A stretch of DNA of 8,218 bases from an uncultured Ruminococcus sp. (GCA_946537565.1 CAMNFW010000086.1:1-8218); one strand, 5' to 3'; numbered from the stretch's first letter, positions 1-6,026 are shown. The notes: generated by a model not told the origin, from the sequence alone. Numbers and translations: made by a program.

Positions 1-60
1 CCTTTGGCGGAGTCCAGAGGCAGAGCCTTTGGCAGGGTCTGGGACAGCGTCCCAGGGGCG
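1..60. repeat. GC-rich intergenic hairpin repeat, cut by the left edge
   Basis: Two adjacent hairpins are visible. The first has an 8-bp stem, 14-21 with 25-32 (CCAGAGGC / GCCTTTGG, one G-U pair, 3-nt loop). The second has a 7-bp stem, 39-45 with 49-55 (CTGGGAC AGC GTCCCAG). The octamer CCTTTGGC occurs at 1-8 and again at 26-33, so a further copy probably lies left of the window. The block is much richer in GC than the AT-rich spacer that follows (61-100). This looks like a dispersed intergenic repeat of the kind seen in Ruminococcus-like genomes; that family assignment is from memory. No T-run follows the hairpins, so a simple intrinsic terminator is unlikely. Confidence 0.5.
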
Positions 61-102
61 CAAATAAGCTGGCAAAACTCAAATAAAGAAAGGAACCTTT
101 TC

Positions 103-2493
103 ATGAACGAACCAGAATTCCGAGACCGACCACAGAGGATAAAAGCTGATCCGGATAAGGGACTCAGCTCTGCACAGGTCTCACAAAGACGAAGTGAAGG
201 ACTTGACAATAAACCACCAAAGCCGCCCTCGAAATCAGTGAAAGAAATCGTAGCAACCAACGTTTTCACTTATTTCAACTTCATTTTTCTCATTCTTTCG
301 ATCCTCATAATATATGCTGGAACTTACCGAGACCTGACGTTTATGCCGATCATAATCGCCAATACTCTGATCGGTATTATCCAGGAGATGCGCTCAAAAA
401 AAGTCCTGGACAAGCTTTCAATGCTGAACGCTCCCACCGCCCGTGTTATTCGTGACGGAAAACTGCAAAGCGTGCCGTCAAGAGAGCTGGTGCTTGATGA
501 CATAGTAGTGTTCAGTGCAGGTGACCAGATAAGCGCAGATGCAGTTGTTATTGACGGAAACGTTTCAGCCAACGAATCACTGCTGACCGGTGAATCTGAC
601 GAAATATCCAAAGAATCCGGCGACGAACTCATGTCCGGAAGCTTTATAGTTTCAGGAGAGTGCAGAGCAAGGCTGGAAAAAGTCGGCTCGGAATCATACA
701 TCTCACAGCTGACATTGCAGGCAAAGAAACTTAAAACTGGTGAGCAGTCCCAGATGATACGCTCACTGAACTTCATTGTCAAGATAGTGGGAATAATAAT
801 TATACCTATTGGCATACTTCTATTCTACCAGCAGTACTTTGTCGAAGGCTCCGGTGTTAAAACCAGTATCCAGTCAATGGTTGCAGCGGTCATAGGTATG
901 ATACCGGAAGGTCTATTTCTTCTGGCAAGCACCACTCTTGCAATCAGTGCAATGAAACTCGCTAAGCAAAAAGTTCTTGTTCATGAGATGAAATGTATCG
1001 AGACCCTTGCCCGTGTCGACACACTTTGCGTGGACAAGACCGGCACGATCACTGAAAATACTATGACTGTGTCCAATTTCATTCCTGTCACTGAGGAGCT
1101 TACCCGTGAGGAGATACACACGATAATCAGCGATTTTGTATCAGCTCAGGCAGCGGATAATGCCACTATGGCAGCGATGAAAAACCACTTCATGAGCCCT
1201 TCCGGCTACCCAGTAATGTCCTACACCGGCTTCTCCTCCGAGTTTAAATATTCCAGTGCAGTGCTGCACAACGGCGCATTTGTACTGGGCGCACCAGAAT
1301 TTATTCTCAAAGACCAGATCGGTCCATATCAGGAGCTAATTGACCACCACAGCCGCAAGGGCTGCCGTGTTCTCGTTTTCGGAAAACACAGCGAAGTCCC
1401 CGATGGAAAAGCTCTCACCGGCAAAACCGATGCGATCTGTTTTGTGCTGCTGAACAACCCGATCAGAGAAAACGCTCCGGCTACATTCCGGTTTTTTGCG
1501 GAACAGGGTGTTGAAATAAAAGTTATTTCCGGCGATAATCCGGTAACAGTATCGGAGGTAGCCCGTCAGGCTGGTATTGCAAATGCTAAAAATTACATTG
1601 ACGCTTCTACTCTCACCACCGATGAATCCATTGAAAAAGCCGTTGTCAGCTACACGGTTTTCGGCAGAGTAACTCCTGAGCAGAAGCGAAAATTTGTCGG
1701 CGCTCTGAAAAAAGCAGGCAGAACGGTAGCTATGACAGGAGACGGAGTAAACGACGTACTTGCGCTGAAAGACGCTGACTGTTCAGTAGCGATGGCATCG
1801 GGAAGCGAGGCGGCAGCTCAGGCATCACAGCTGGTGCTGCTGGAATCGGACTTCTCCAAAATGCCGGAAGTTGTAATGGAAGGCAGAAAGGTGGTCAACA
1901 ACCTGGAGCGATCGGGCAGTCTGTTTCTTGTTAAAAATATTTTCTCACTGCTGATGTCGCTGCTATCGCTGTTTCTCGCCTTCACCTATCCGCTGAAGCC
2001 GGCGAATATCTCGCTGATAAGTATGTTCACCATAGGAATTCCGGCATTTTTGCTGTCTCAGGTGCCGAACAAAGACCTTATCAAGGGCAAATTCCTGACC
2101 AACGTTCTGCTTAAGGCACTGCCGGCAGGTCTAACGGACACGGTAGTAGTAGCGGCAATGGTAGTTTTCGGAAACATATTTAACTGTTTACAGTCTGAGA
2201 TAACCACCGCCTCAACGATCCTCATGAGCATAGTCGGGCTGATGATCCTCTACCGTATCAGCTGCCCGATGAATGGCTATAAATGGTCGATCTGGGTATT
2301 TTGTGCATCAGGACTTGCGCTGTGCATGGTCTTTCTGAGCGGATTTTTCAGTGTATCATCAATGTCACTGAAATCGGTTCTGCTGTGCATAGACTTCTCG
2401 ATAATTGCGGAGCCGATGCTGAGATACCTGTCACTGATCACAACGGGAATACGCAAGCTGATTATTGGCGAGAAGCTGGAAGAGACAACTTGA
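103..2493 (+). CDS. P-type cation-transporting ATPase (CtpE-like, probably Ca2+)
   Basis: A membrane pump of 796 residues that couples ATP hydrolysis to cation transport. All core P-type motifs are present: TGES in the actuator domain (162-165), PEGL in the fourth membrane helix (268-271), the phosphorylated Asp in DKTGT (311-315), a GAPE nucleotide-binding motif, SGDNP (476-480), and TGDGVND (545-551). About ten hydrophobic segments fit the 2+2+6 helix plan of P2/P3-type pumps. There is no N-terminal heavy-metal domain and no CPC motif, which argues against a Cu/Cd/Zn exporter. PEGL and the overall sequence resemble the CtpE-like group, which includes a mycobacterial Ca2+ transporter; the ion here is inferred. 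The ATG at 103 is chosen because AAAGGA (89-94) precedes it by 8 nt; the open frame reaches back to a TTG at position 4, but that part is repeat DNA. The gene stands 129 nt before the next gene. Confidence 0.93.
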   Translation: MNEPEFRDRPQRIKADPDKGLSSAQVSQRRSEGLDNKPPKPPSKSVKEIVATNVFTYFNFIFLILSILIIYAGTYRDLTFMPIIIANTLIGIIQEMRSKKVLDKLSMLNAPTARVIRDGKLQSVPSRELVLDDIVVFSAGDQISADAVVIDGNVSANESLLTGESDEISKESGDELMSGSFIVSGECRARLEKVGSESYISQLTLQAKKLKTGEQSQMIRSLNFIVKIVGIIIIPIGILLFYQQYFVEGSGVKTSIQSMVAAVIGMIPEGLFLLASTTLAISAMKLAKQKVLVHEMKCIETLARVDTLCVDKTGTITENTMTVSNFIPVTEELTREEIHTIISDFVSAQAADNATMAAMKNHFMSPSGYPVMSYTGFSSEFKYSSAVLHNGAFVLGAPEFILKDQIGPYQELIDHHSRKGCRVLVFGKHSEVPDGKALTGKTDAICFVLLNNPIRENAPATFRFFAEQGVEIKVISGDNPVTVSEVARQAGIANAKNYIDASTLTTDESIEKAVVSYTVFGRVTPEQKRKFVGALKKAGRTVAMTGDGVNDVLALKDADCSVAMASGSEAAAQASQLVLLESDFSKMPEVVMEGRKVVNNLERSGSLFLVKNIFSLLMSLLSLFLAFTYPLKPANISLISMFTIGIPAFLLSQVPNKDLIKGKFLTNVLLKALPAGLTDTVVVAAMVVFGNIFNCLQSEITTASTILMSIVGLMILYRISCPMNGYKWSIWVFCASGLALCMVFLSGFFSVSSMSLKSVLLCIDFSIIAEPMLRYLSLITTGIRKLIIGEKLEETT

Positions 2494-2622
2494 TCGAAAG
2501 TTTTAAAGTACATTGCATTTTAAGTTAACAAAAACTTAAACATCAGCAAATCAGTTAACTAAAATTAATAAATCTTTAAATTATCAGGGCAGATTTCTGC
2601 TCGAAATGGAGGAAAATTTAAT

Positions 2623-3216
2623 ATGTCACAGGTCATTATTTCGGTGGGAAGAGAATTTGGCAGCGGCGGACGAGTCATTGCCGAGGAATTAGCTAAAAGA
2701 CTTGACCTTCCCATTTACGACCGCCACCTCATCACCGAGATCGCCAACAAAACCGGAATGTCCGCTGAGGAGATCGAAAAATACAACGAAGTCCCGAAAA
2801 CCAGGATAATTTCCAGAAGAGTCCGTGGTTTCAGCAATTCTATCGAGGACAATATCGCTGAGATGCAGTTCAATTTTATTCGTGAGAAGGCTGAATCCGG
2901 CGAATCCTTTGTAGTTGTGGGACGGTGTTCGGAGTCGAAGCTGAGGGATTTCAAGTGCCTGATCTCGCTGTTTATTCTGGGCGACATGGACGCCAAGATC
3001 AAGCGTGTCATGGAGGTCTATGACATGAACGAGGCCGATGCTAAGGCATTTATCGAGAAAAAGGACAAGAAAAGAAAACGCTACCACAACTATCACGTTC
3101 ATATGCACTGGGGCGATTCCAGACTTTACGACCTGTCGATCAACAGCAGCCGGCTGGGAATCGAAGGCACGATCAATATGCTGGAGAAGTACATCAGAGC
3201 AAGAATGGAAAAATAA
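2623..3216 (+). CDS. cytidylate kinase-like family protein (AAA_26 type)
   Basis: A soluble P-loop protein of 197 residues, the usual length for the cytidylate kinase-like family. The N-terminus carries the modified phosphate-binding loop GREFGSGGR (9-17), where the Walker A lysine of true kinases is replaced by Gly/Arg. YDRHLI (32-37) follows, then VVVGRCSESKL in the middle, a basic lid-like stretch (KKDKKRKRYHNYH), and the family signature LSINSSRLGIEGT near the end. Members resemble CMP kinases, but a nucleotide substrate is generally not established, so the kinase name is family-level only. The start is supported by GGAGG (2608-2612), 10 nt before the ATG. It lies downstream of the ATPase on the same strand; I see no clear promoter or terminator between them, so they may be cotranscribed. 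The AT-rich spacer 2494-2622 contains an 8-bp inverted repeat (2519-2526 / 2533-2540) without a T-run. Confidence 0.88.
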   Translation: MSQVIISVGREFGSGGRVIAEELAKRLDLPIYDRHLITEIANKTGMSAEEIEKYNEVPKTRIISRRVRGFSNSIEDNIAEMQFNFIREKAESGESFVVVGRCSESKLRDFKCLISLFILGDMDAKIKRVMEVYDMNEADAKAFIEKKDKKRKRYHNYHVHMHWGDSRLYDLSINSSRLGIEGTINMLEKYIRARMEK

Positions 3217-3246
3217 TTACAAAACGGTTAAAATTTTGTAAAGCTA

Positions 3247-3274
3247 TTGACAAATAAAATTTTTTGCTTATAAT
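3247..3274 (+). promoter_or_regulatory. sigma-A type promoter of the rtcB leader
   Basis: A perfect -35 box TTGACA (3247-3252) and a perfect -10 box TATAAT (3269-3274) are separated by 16 nt, with transcription expected to start near 3281-3283. The region is AT-rich. It lies directly after the cytidylate-kinase-like gene and starts a leader of about 280 nt before rtcB, so rtcB and the small gene behind it should form their own transcription unit. Confidence 0.88.
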
Positions 3275-3360
3275 ATTAACTGTAACAGCTTTCCACTCAA
3301 AGCTTTTGCAAAACAAATTTAATTTTAACTAAAAAAATCTAACGAAAGGCGGTGAACACC

Positions 3361-3432
3361 ATGACCAACTTTATACTTATCGTAAAACCGAATACAACTC
3401 AAACTCATGGAGTTCGCCTGCACTGCATATAA
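3361..3432 (+). CDS. 23-residue leader peptide upstream of rtcB
   Basis: An ATG at 3361 opens a 23-codon frame ending in TAA (3430-3432), preceded by an excellent ribosome binding site, AAAGGCGGTGA (3345-3355). The peptide begins MTNFILIVKPN and ends GVRLHCI. The ILIV run at residues 5-8 followed by Lys-Pro resembles the hydrophobic stalling cores of macrolide-responsive leader peptides (IFVI in ErmCL, IAVV in ErmAL1). It is too short for an enzyme and lies between a perfect promoter and an intrinsic terminator in front of rtcB, so a regulatory role through its translation is the simplest reading. A ribosome stalled around codons 8-9 would cover the start region but leave 3409-3418 free to form the antiterminator. 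Which signal would stall the ribosome cannot be told from the sequence. Confidence 0.6.
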   Translation: MTNFILIVKPNTTQTHGVRLHCI

Positions 3433-3463
3433 ACCGTATATTCACGGTAAACTGCGATATATT

Positions 3464-3498
3464 GCGCTCCTGTGGTTTTCAGGGGCGCTTTGTTTTTT
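3464..3498 (+). terminator. intrinsic terminator in the rtcB leader (attenuator terminator)
   Basis: A 9-bp stem, 3464-3472 with 3480-3488 (GCGCTCCTG / CAGGGGCGC, one G-U pair), has a 7-nt loop (TGGTTTT) and is followed at once by TTTGTTTTTT. It stands 76 nt before the rtcB start and behind the leader ORF. Termination here would give a leader RNA of roughly 215 nt from the promoter at 3247-3274. Its 5' arm can also pair with the end of the leader ORF, which is why it is read as conditional. Confidence 0.82.
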
Positions 3499-3564
3499 CT
3501 CCTGAGATCACTGGAATTATGCAGAGCAGAGCGATTCTCCGGGAAATTCAAAAAGGAGAAAAAC

Positions 3565-4770
3565 ATGATTATACTAAACGGAAAATACAACTCAGCTAAA
3601 GTCTACACTGAACTTATCGACCAGCCGTCCATAGCCCAGATCATTTCGATTTGCAGCCAACCCTTCGCAGAAGGTTCCAAGATCCGCATAATGCCCGACG
3701 TTCATGCCGGTGCCGGCTGCACTGTTGGCACAACAATGACAATCAATGATAAAGTTGTGCCAAATCTTGTCGGAGTTGACATTGGCTGCGGCATGGAAGC
3801 TGTCCGTCTCAAAGAGAAGCATATCGAAGTCCAGCAGCTGGATAAGCTCATCTACAGAGCGATACCTTCTGGCTTTTCAATTCGTGAAAAACCCCATAGA
3901 TTCGCCGAAAAAATCGACCTTACACAGCTTTTCTGCTGCAAACACATCGACCCGCTGCGTGCCGAAAAAAGCATCGGAACTCTCGGTGGCGGCAACCACT
4001 TCATCGAAGCGGATAAAGGTTCGGACGGCAGCATCTGGCTGGTGATTCACTCAGGCTCCCGTCATCTTGGGGTGGAGACTGCGAAATTTTACCAGGAAGA
4101 AGCCTACCGCCAGCTGAACCGTTCCTCAGCCGCTGACATCGAAAAAATCATCGCCGAGCTGCGCTCCCAGGGTAAGGAGAAGCTGATCGAGGCGGAGATC
4201 ACAAAGCTGAAAAATACCAAAACTACGGCAATTCCCCGTGGTTTAGCCTATTGTGAGGGCGAGCTTTTTCAGCAGTATATCCACGACATGAAGATAGTTC
4301 AGCAGTTTGCAGCACTGAATCGTCAGGCGATGATGAACGAGATCATCAAGGGTATGCATCTGCATATCGCCGAGCAATTCACCACGATCCACAACTACAT
4401 CGACACCGACAGCATGATTCTCCGGAAAGGTGCGGTCTCTGCCCGTGAAGGCGAGAAGCTGATAATCCCGATAAATATGCGTGACGGCAGCCTGATCTGC
4501 GTTGGCAAGGGCAATCCGGACTGGAATTATTCGGCTCCCCACGGTGCCGGCAGACTGATGTCACGCTCCCAGGCAAAGCAGAGCTTCACGGTGTCCCAGT
4601 TCAAGAAGGAAATGAACGGCATCTACACCACCTCCGTCAGCTCCTCGACCCTTGACGAATGCCCGATGGCTTACAAGCCCATCGACGATATCCTCAGCAA
4701 TATCGGCGAAACCGTCCAGGTCACCGATATCATCAAGCCAATTTATAACTTCAAAGCAGGCGACGAATAA
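3565..4770 (+). CDS. rtcB: RNA-splicing ligase RtcB (tRNA/rRNA repair ligase)
   Basis: A GTP- and Mn2+-dependent RNA ligase that joins 2',3'-cyclic-phosphate or 3'-phosphate ends to 5'-OH ends, the ends left by many ribotoxins. The 401-residue length matches bacterial RtcB. Visible motifs are DVHAG (45-49), DIGCGM with the metal-binding Cys75 (72-77), GGGNHF (141-146), HSGSR (162-166), HNYID (276-280), RKGAVSAREG, and HGAGR, whose His326 is the expected GMP-accepting residue. All key residues are intact. The ATG at 3565 is chosen because AAAAGGAG (3551-3558) precedes it; a longer frame from a GTG at 3472 would begin inside the terminator hairpin and has no good ribosome binding site. No archease, rtcA, rtcR or prfH is next to it. 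Instead a small basic protein gene follows 10 nt downstream. Expression is probably controlled by the attenuator upstream. Confidence 0.96.
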   Translation: MIILNGKYNSAKVYTELIDQPSIAQIISICSQPFAEGSKIRIMPDVHAGAGCTVGTTMTINDKVVPNLVGVDIGCGMEAVRLKEKHIEVQQLDKLIYRAIPSGFSIREKPHRFAEKIDLTQLFCCKHIDPLRAEKSIGTLGGGNHFIEADKGSDGSIWLVIHSGSRHLGVETAKFYQEEAYRQLNRSSAADIEKIIAELRSQGKEKLIEAEITKLKNTKTTAIPRGLAYCEGELFQQYIHDMKIVQQFAALNRQAMMNEIIKGMHLHIAEQFTTIHNYIDTDSMILRKGAVSAREGEKLIIPINMRDGSLICVGKGNPDWNYSAPHGAGRLMSRSQAKQSFTVSQFKKEMNGIYTTSVSSSTLDECPMAYKPIDDILSNIGETVQVTDIIKPIYNFKAGDE

Positions 4771-4780
4771 GGAGGTTGCT

Positions 4781-5011
4781 ATGAAAAAATTCACACCCTT
4801 CGACAAGCTCAGCAAAAAGGAGCAAAAACGGCTGAATTCAGCCAAAAGACGTGACTGGAACGGTCTTAGTCCCGTTACCCGTGTCGCTGAAACTGACAAG
4901 AAAAAATACAAACGTCACCCTAAGCACCGCCGGAATAACACCGACGGTGTTTATTCTTTTTGCAAGTGTTTTAATTTTTTAACTTTTGCTGTTAAGTCAT
5001 CTGCGCTTTAA
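4781..5011 (+). CDS. small basic protein, candidate ArfA/BrfA-like ribosome-rescue factor
   Basis: This 76-residue protein has no recognised domain. It starts MKKFTPFDKLSKKEQKRL, continues with DWNGLSPVTRV, and has a very basic stretch KKKYKRHPKHRR at 40-51. The tail (56-76) is different in character, hydrophobic and Cys/Phe-rich (YSFCKCFNFLTFAV). AAGGAGG (4769-4775) overlaps the rtcB stop codon and lies 5 nt before the ATG, so it is cotranscribed with rtcB. An intrinsic terminator at codons 48-61 would end most messages near codon 59, before the stop codon at 5009-5011, giving a protein of about 59 residues from a non-stop mRNA. E. coli arfA and B. subtilis brfA use this design: the products are tagged by tmRNA unless trans-translation fails. 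A similar N-terminus with a variable tail is, from memory, present in other gut Clostridia. The rescue role is inferred; an rRNA-binding or RtcB-partner protein is the alternative. Confidence 0.75.
   Translation: MKKFTPFDKLSKKEQKRLNSAKRRDWNGLSPVTRVAETDKKKYKRHPKHRRNNTDGVYSFCKCFNFLTFAVKSSAL
4922..4961 (+). terminator. intrinsic terminator inside the small basic protein gene
   Basis: The stem is 4925-4933 with 4941-4949 (CACCGCCGG / CCGACGGTG, one C-A mismatch), with a 7-nt loop (AATAACA). AAG 4922-4924 can extend it against TTT 4950-4952. TTTATTCTTTTT (4950-4961) follows directly. Read on the - strand the hairpin has no T-run after it, so it belongs to the rtcB operon. It lies wholly upstream of the in-frame stop codon at 5009-5011. 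Confidence 0.82.
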
Positions 5012-5062
5012 TTTTATGGTTAATATTTTTACCCTGCGAGCGATAAGTTCTTACTGCAAAGG

Positions 5063-5863
5063 CTAAAAATTATTAATCAAAAACTCATACTTCGACACAT
5101 CAAAGGTTGATTTTTTATAGCCGTCCTTTTCCAGCCACTCTCTTAGCCTGAACGCACAATTGTCGAGTTTTCGGCATTTATCGGCTGCCCAAAGACTCAT
5201 TTTCTCGATATAGCGCTCAACATTTTCCTTTCCGTAATCGCTGATAAGCTGGTCATGCTCACGTTCAGTCAAAAAAATATTCATATGGCTTCCGAAAGTA
5301 GAGAGAGGGGGAGCCGAAGGCTGAAGCTGGCTGGTCTTCTCTTCTCTCTTCTCCTCTGATCTGGTTTCTTCTTTTCTTTTCTCTTCTCTTCTTTTCTTTT
5401 CTGTAGAAGAAATGTCAGCATTTTCCTTCAAAATGTCAACATTTTCTTTTGAAATGTCGTCATTGTTTTCCGGCTTAACTTTATACTCATCTTCACTGAG
5501 CAGCAGATAATCCTGACGAATGGTCATTCTTTTGCGGCGGTCAGCGCAGTCATAGTACCGCTTCTGAATGCCGTGGGACGTTAAAATCCCATATCTGGCA
5601 TACATCTCGCTGTCGAAAACTCCACGCTCAATGCAGCTGTCGATCACTTTTTCCACAAACTCCCTCTCAGAGCCGGTTTTTTTGGCGAAAAGCAGCGCCG
5701 AATCTCTGTTCCACTGACAGTAATATCCCTCAGCACCGTAGATTTTTTGTAAAATTTTTATCACTATTGCGAACCCTTCAAGTCCGAATTCTGCTTCGAT
5801 CAGCTCCACCTTATCGTCAAGATGACAGTCAAGCTTGAACCAATCAAGTTTAGTTTTTGCCAT
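5063..5863 (-). CDS. Lin1244/Lin1753-type (DUF4373) phage/plasmid replication protein
   Basis: The protein has 266 residues. Its N-terminus (about 1-100) opens MAKTKLDWFKLDCHLDD and continues with GLEGFAIVIKILQKIYG; this is the winged-helix Lin1244/Lin1753 domain (DUF4373) of phage and plasmid replication-initiation or DnaD-like proteins. A charged, repetitive linker follows (about 130-176), with KEN repeats and a Lys/Arg/Glu tract. The C-terminal part (about 195-255) holds LTEREHDQLISDYG, YIEKMSLW and LREWLEKDGY, the helical block seen behind such linkers in phage proteins. It probably binds DNA and loads replication proteins, but no phage or plasmid neighbours are in the window, so it may be a remnant or domesticated copy. 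The start at 5863 is chosen because GGGGAAAGGA lies 7-8 nt upstream; an upstream ATG at 5902 overlaps the -10 box. It converges with the rtcB operon. Confidence 0.83.
   Translation of the reverse strand: MAKTKLDWFKLDCHLDDKVELIEAEFGLEGFAIVIKILQKIYGAEGYYCQWNRDSALLFAKKTGSEREFVEKVIDSCIERGVFDSEMYARYGILTSHGIQKRYYDCADRRKRMTIRQDYLLLSEDEYKVKPENNDDISKENVDILKENADISSTEKKRREEKRKEETRSEEKREEKTSQLQPSAPPLSTFGSHMNIFLTEREHDQLISDYGKENVERYIEKMSLWAADKCRKLDNCAFRLREWLEKDGYKKSTFDVSKYEFLINNF
5365..5402. repeat. 38-nt homopyrimidine tract with a 15-nt direct repeat
   Basis: An unbroken pyrimidine run on the + strand (purine on the coding - strand) encodes the Lys/Arg/Glu-rich linker of the replication protein. CTTCTTTTCTTTTCT occurs at 5368-5382 and again at 5388-5402, a spacing of 20 nt. 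A second pyrimidine-rich stretch lies at about 5334-5358. Such tracts are prone to slippage and can form triplex DNA; no function is shown here. Confidence 0.75.
5409..5458 (-). repeat. 21-nt in-frame tandem repeat (2.4 copies)
   Basis: Two full units, 5438-5458 and 5417-5437, match at 17 of 21 positions, and a third copy starts at 5416 and keeps its first 8 nt (GACATTTC on the - strand). Each unit encodes seven residues of the pattern DI(S/L)KEN(V/A). A more degenerate copy may precede it at about 5459-5473. The repeat lies in the linker of the replication protein, where length changes would keep the frame. Confidence 0.8.
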
Positions 5864-5900
5864 AATATCGTCCTTTCCCCGGTTTTCCGGTACATCTTTC

Positions 5901-5930
5901 ACTATAGGGCAAAAATCGCCCTTCGTTCAA
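5901..5930 (-). promoter_or_regulatory. candidate promoter of the replication protein gene
   Basis: On the - strand a -35 box TTGAAC (5930-5925) and a -10 box TATAGT (5906-5901) are separated by 18 nt. Transcription would start near 5894, leaving about 30 nt to the ATG at 5863. The match is moderate (4/6 and 5/6), but position and start choice agree, and the gene needs a promoter because a terminator closes glgA upstream of it. The 5946-6026 stretch above it is AT-rich with no gene. Confidence 0.5.
5906..5922. promoter_or_regulatory. inverted repeat in the promoter spacer, possible operator
   Basis: AGGGC (5906-5910) and GCCCT (5918-5922) form a perfect 5-bp inverted repeat around a 7-nt AT-rich centre, filling the space between the -35 and -10 boxes of the replication protein promoter. 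A dyad in this position is typical of repressor operators. No regulator gene is nearby in the window. Confidence 0.35.
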
Positions 5931-6026
5931 CCTGAAACCGTTGAATAAGGACATAAATATTTTTCATTTTACTTTTATGGCTAAAAATGAATACTCCAAG
6001 CTTAAAATATTATACTTCTTATGGTT

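Larger units (their letters stand above)
3348..3498 (+). promoter_or_regulatory. candidate ribosome-mediated transcription attenuator of rtcB
   Basis: Four segments can form competing helices. Segment 1 (3348-3360), covering the ribosome binding site of the leader ORF, pairs with segment 2 (3409-3418) through 4 bp, 3 bp and 2 bp interrupted by a 3-nt bulge and one mismatch. Segment 2 also pairs with segment 3 (3464-3470): GGAG 3409-3412 with CTCC 3467-3470, and CGC 3415-3417 with GCG 3464-3466, with a 2-nt bulge. Segment 3 with segment 4 (3480-3488) forms the terminator. A separate small hairpin, ACCGT/ACGGT (3433-3437 / 3444-3448), sits just after the leader stop codon. This is the layout of erm-type and ABC-F leader attenuators: an early stalled ribosome would free segment 2 and block termination. 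The pairings are seen; the mechanism is inferred. Confidence 0.6.

Noticed and set aside
4..102. N-terminal extension of the P-type ATPase from a TTG at position 4
   Set aside because: It is repeat DNA, lacks a ribosome binding site, and adds 33 residues not typical of the family; the ATG at 103 has a good site.
324..815. 163-codon open frame on the - strand inside the ATPase gene
   Set aside because: Antisense shadow of a strongly conserved gene with no recognisable domain.
2519..2540. Perfect 8-bp inverted repeat after the ATPase gene as a terminator
   Set aside because: The stem is AT-rich and no T-run follows; too weak to call.
3217..3241. Perfect 8-bp inverted repeat TTACAAAA/TTTTGTAA after the cytidylate-kinase-like gene as a terminator
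   Set aside because: One G-C-like pair only and no T-run after it; at most a weak 3'-end signal.
3472..3564. N-terminal extension of RtcB from a GTG at 3472
   Set aside because: It starts inside the terminator hairpin; the ATG at 3565 has AAAAGGAG upstream and matches the usual RtcB N-terminus.
4561..4911. 116-codon open frame on the - strand across the rtcB end and the small gene
   Set aside because: Opposite strand of two well-supported genes; no good ribosome binding site or family resemblance.
5365..5402. Pyrimidine-rich repeats as a CRISPR-like or other functional array
   Set aside because: No spacers, and the stretch is explained by a Lys/Arg/Glu-rich coding linker.
5864..5902. 13-residue N-terminal extension of the replication protein
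   Set aside because: The upstream ATG overlaps the likely -10 box, and MAKTKLDWF is the family's normal start.
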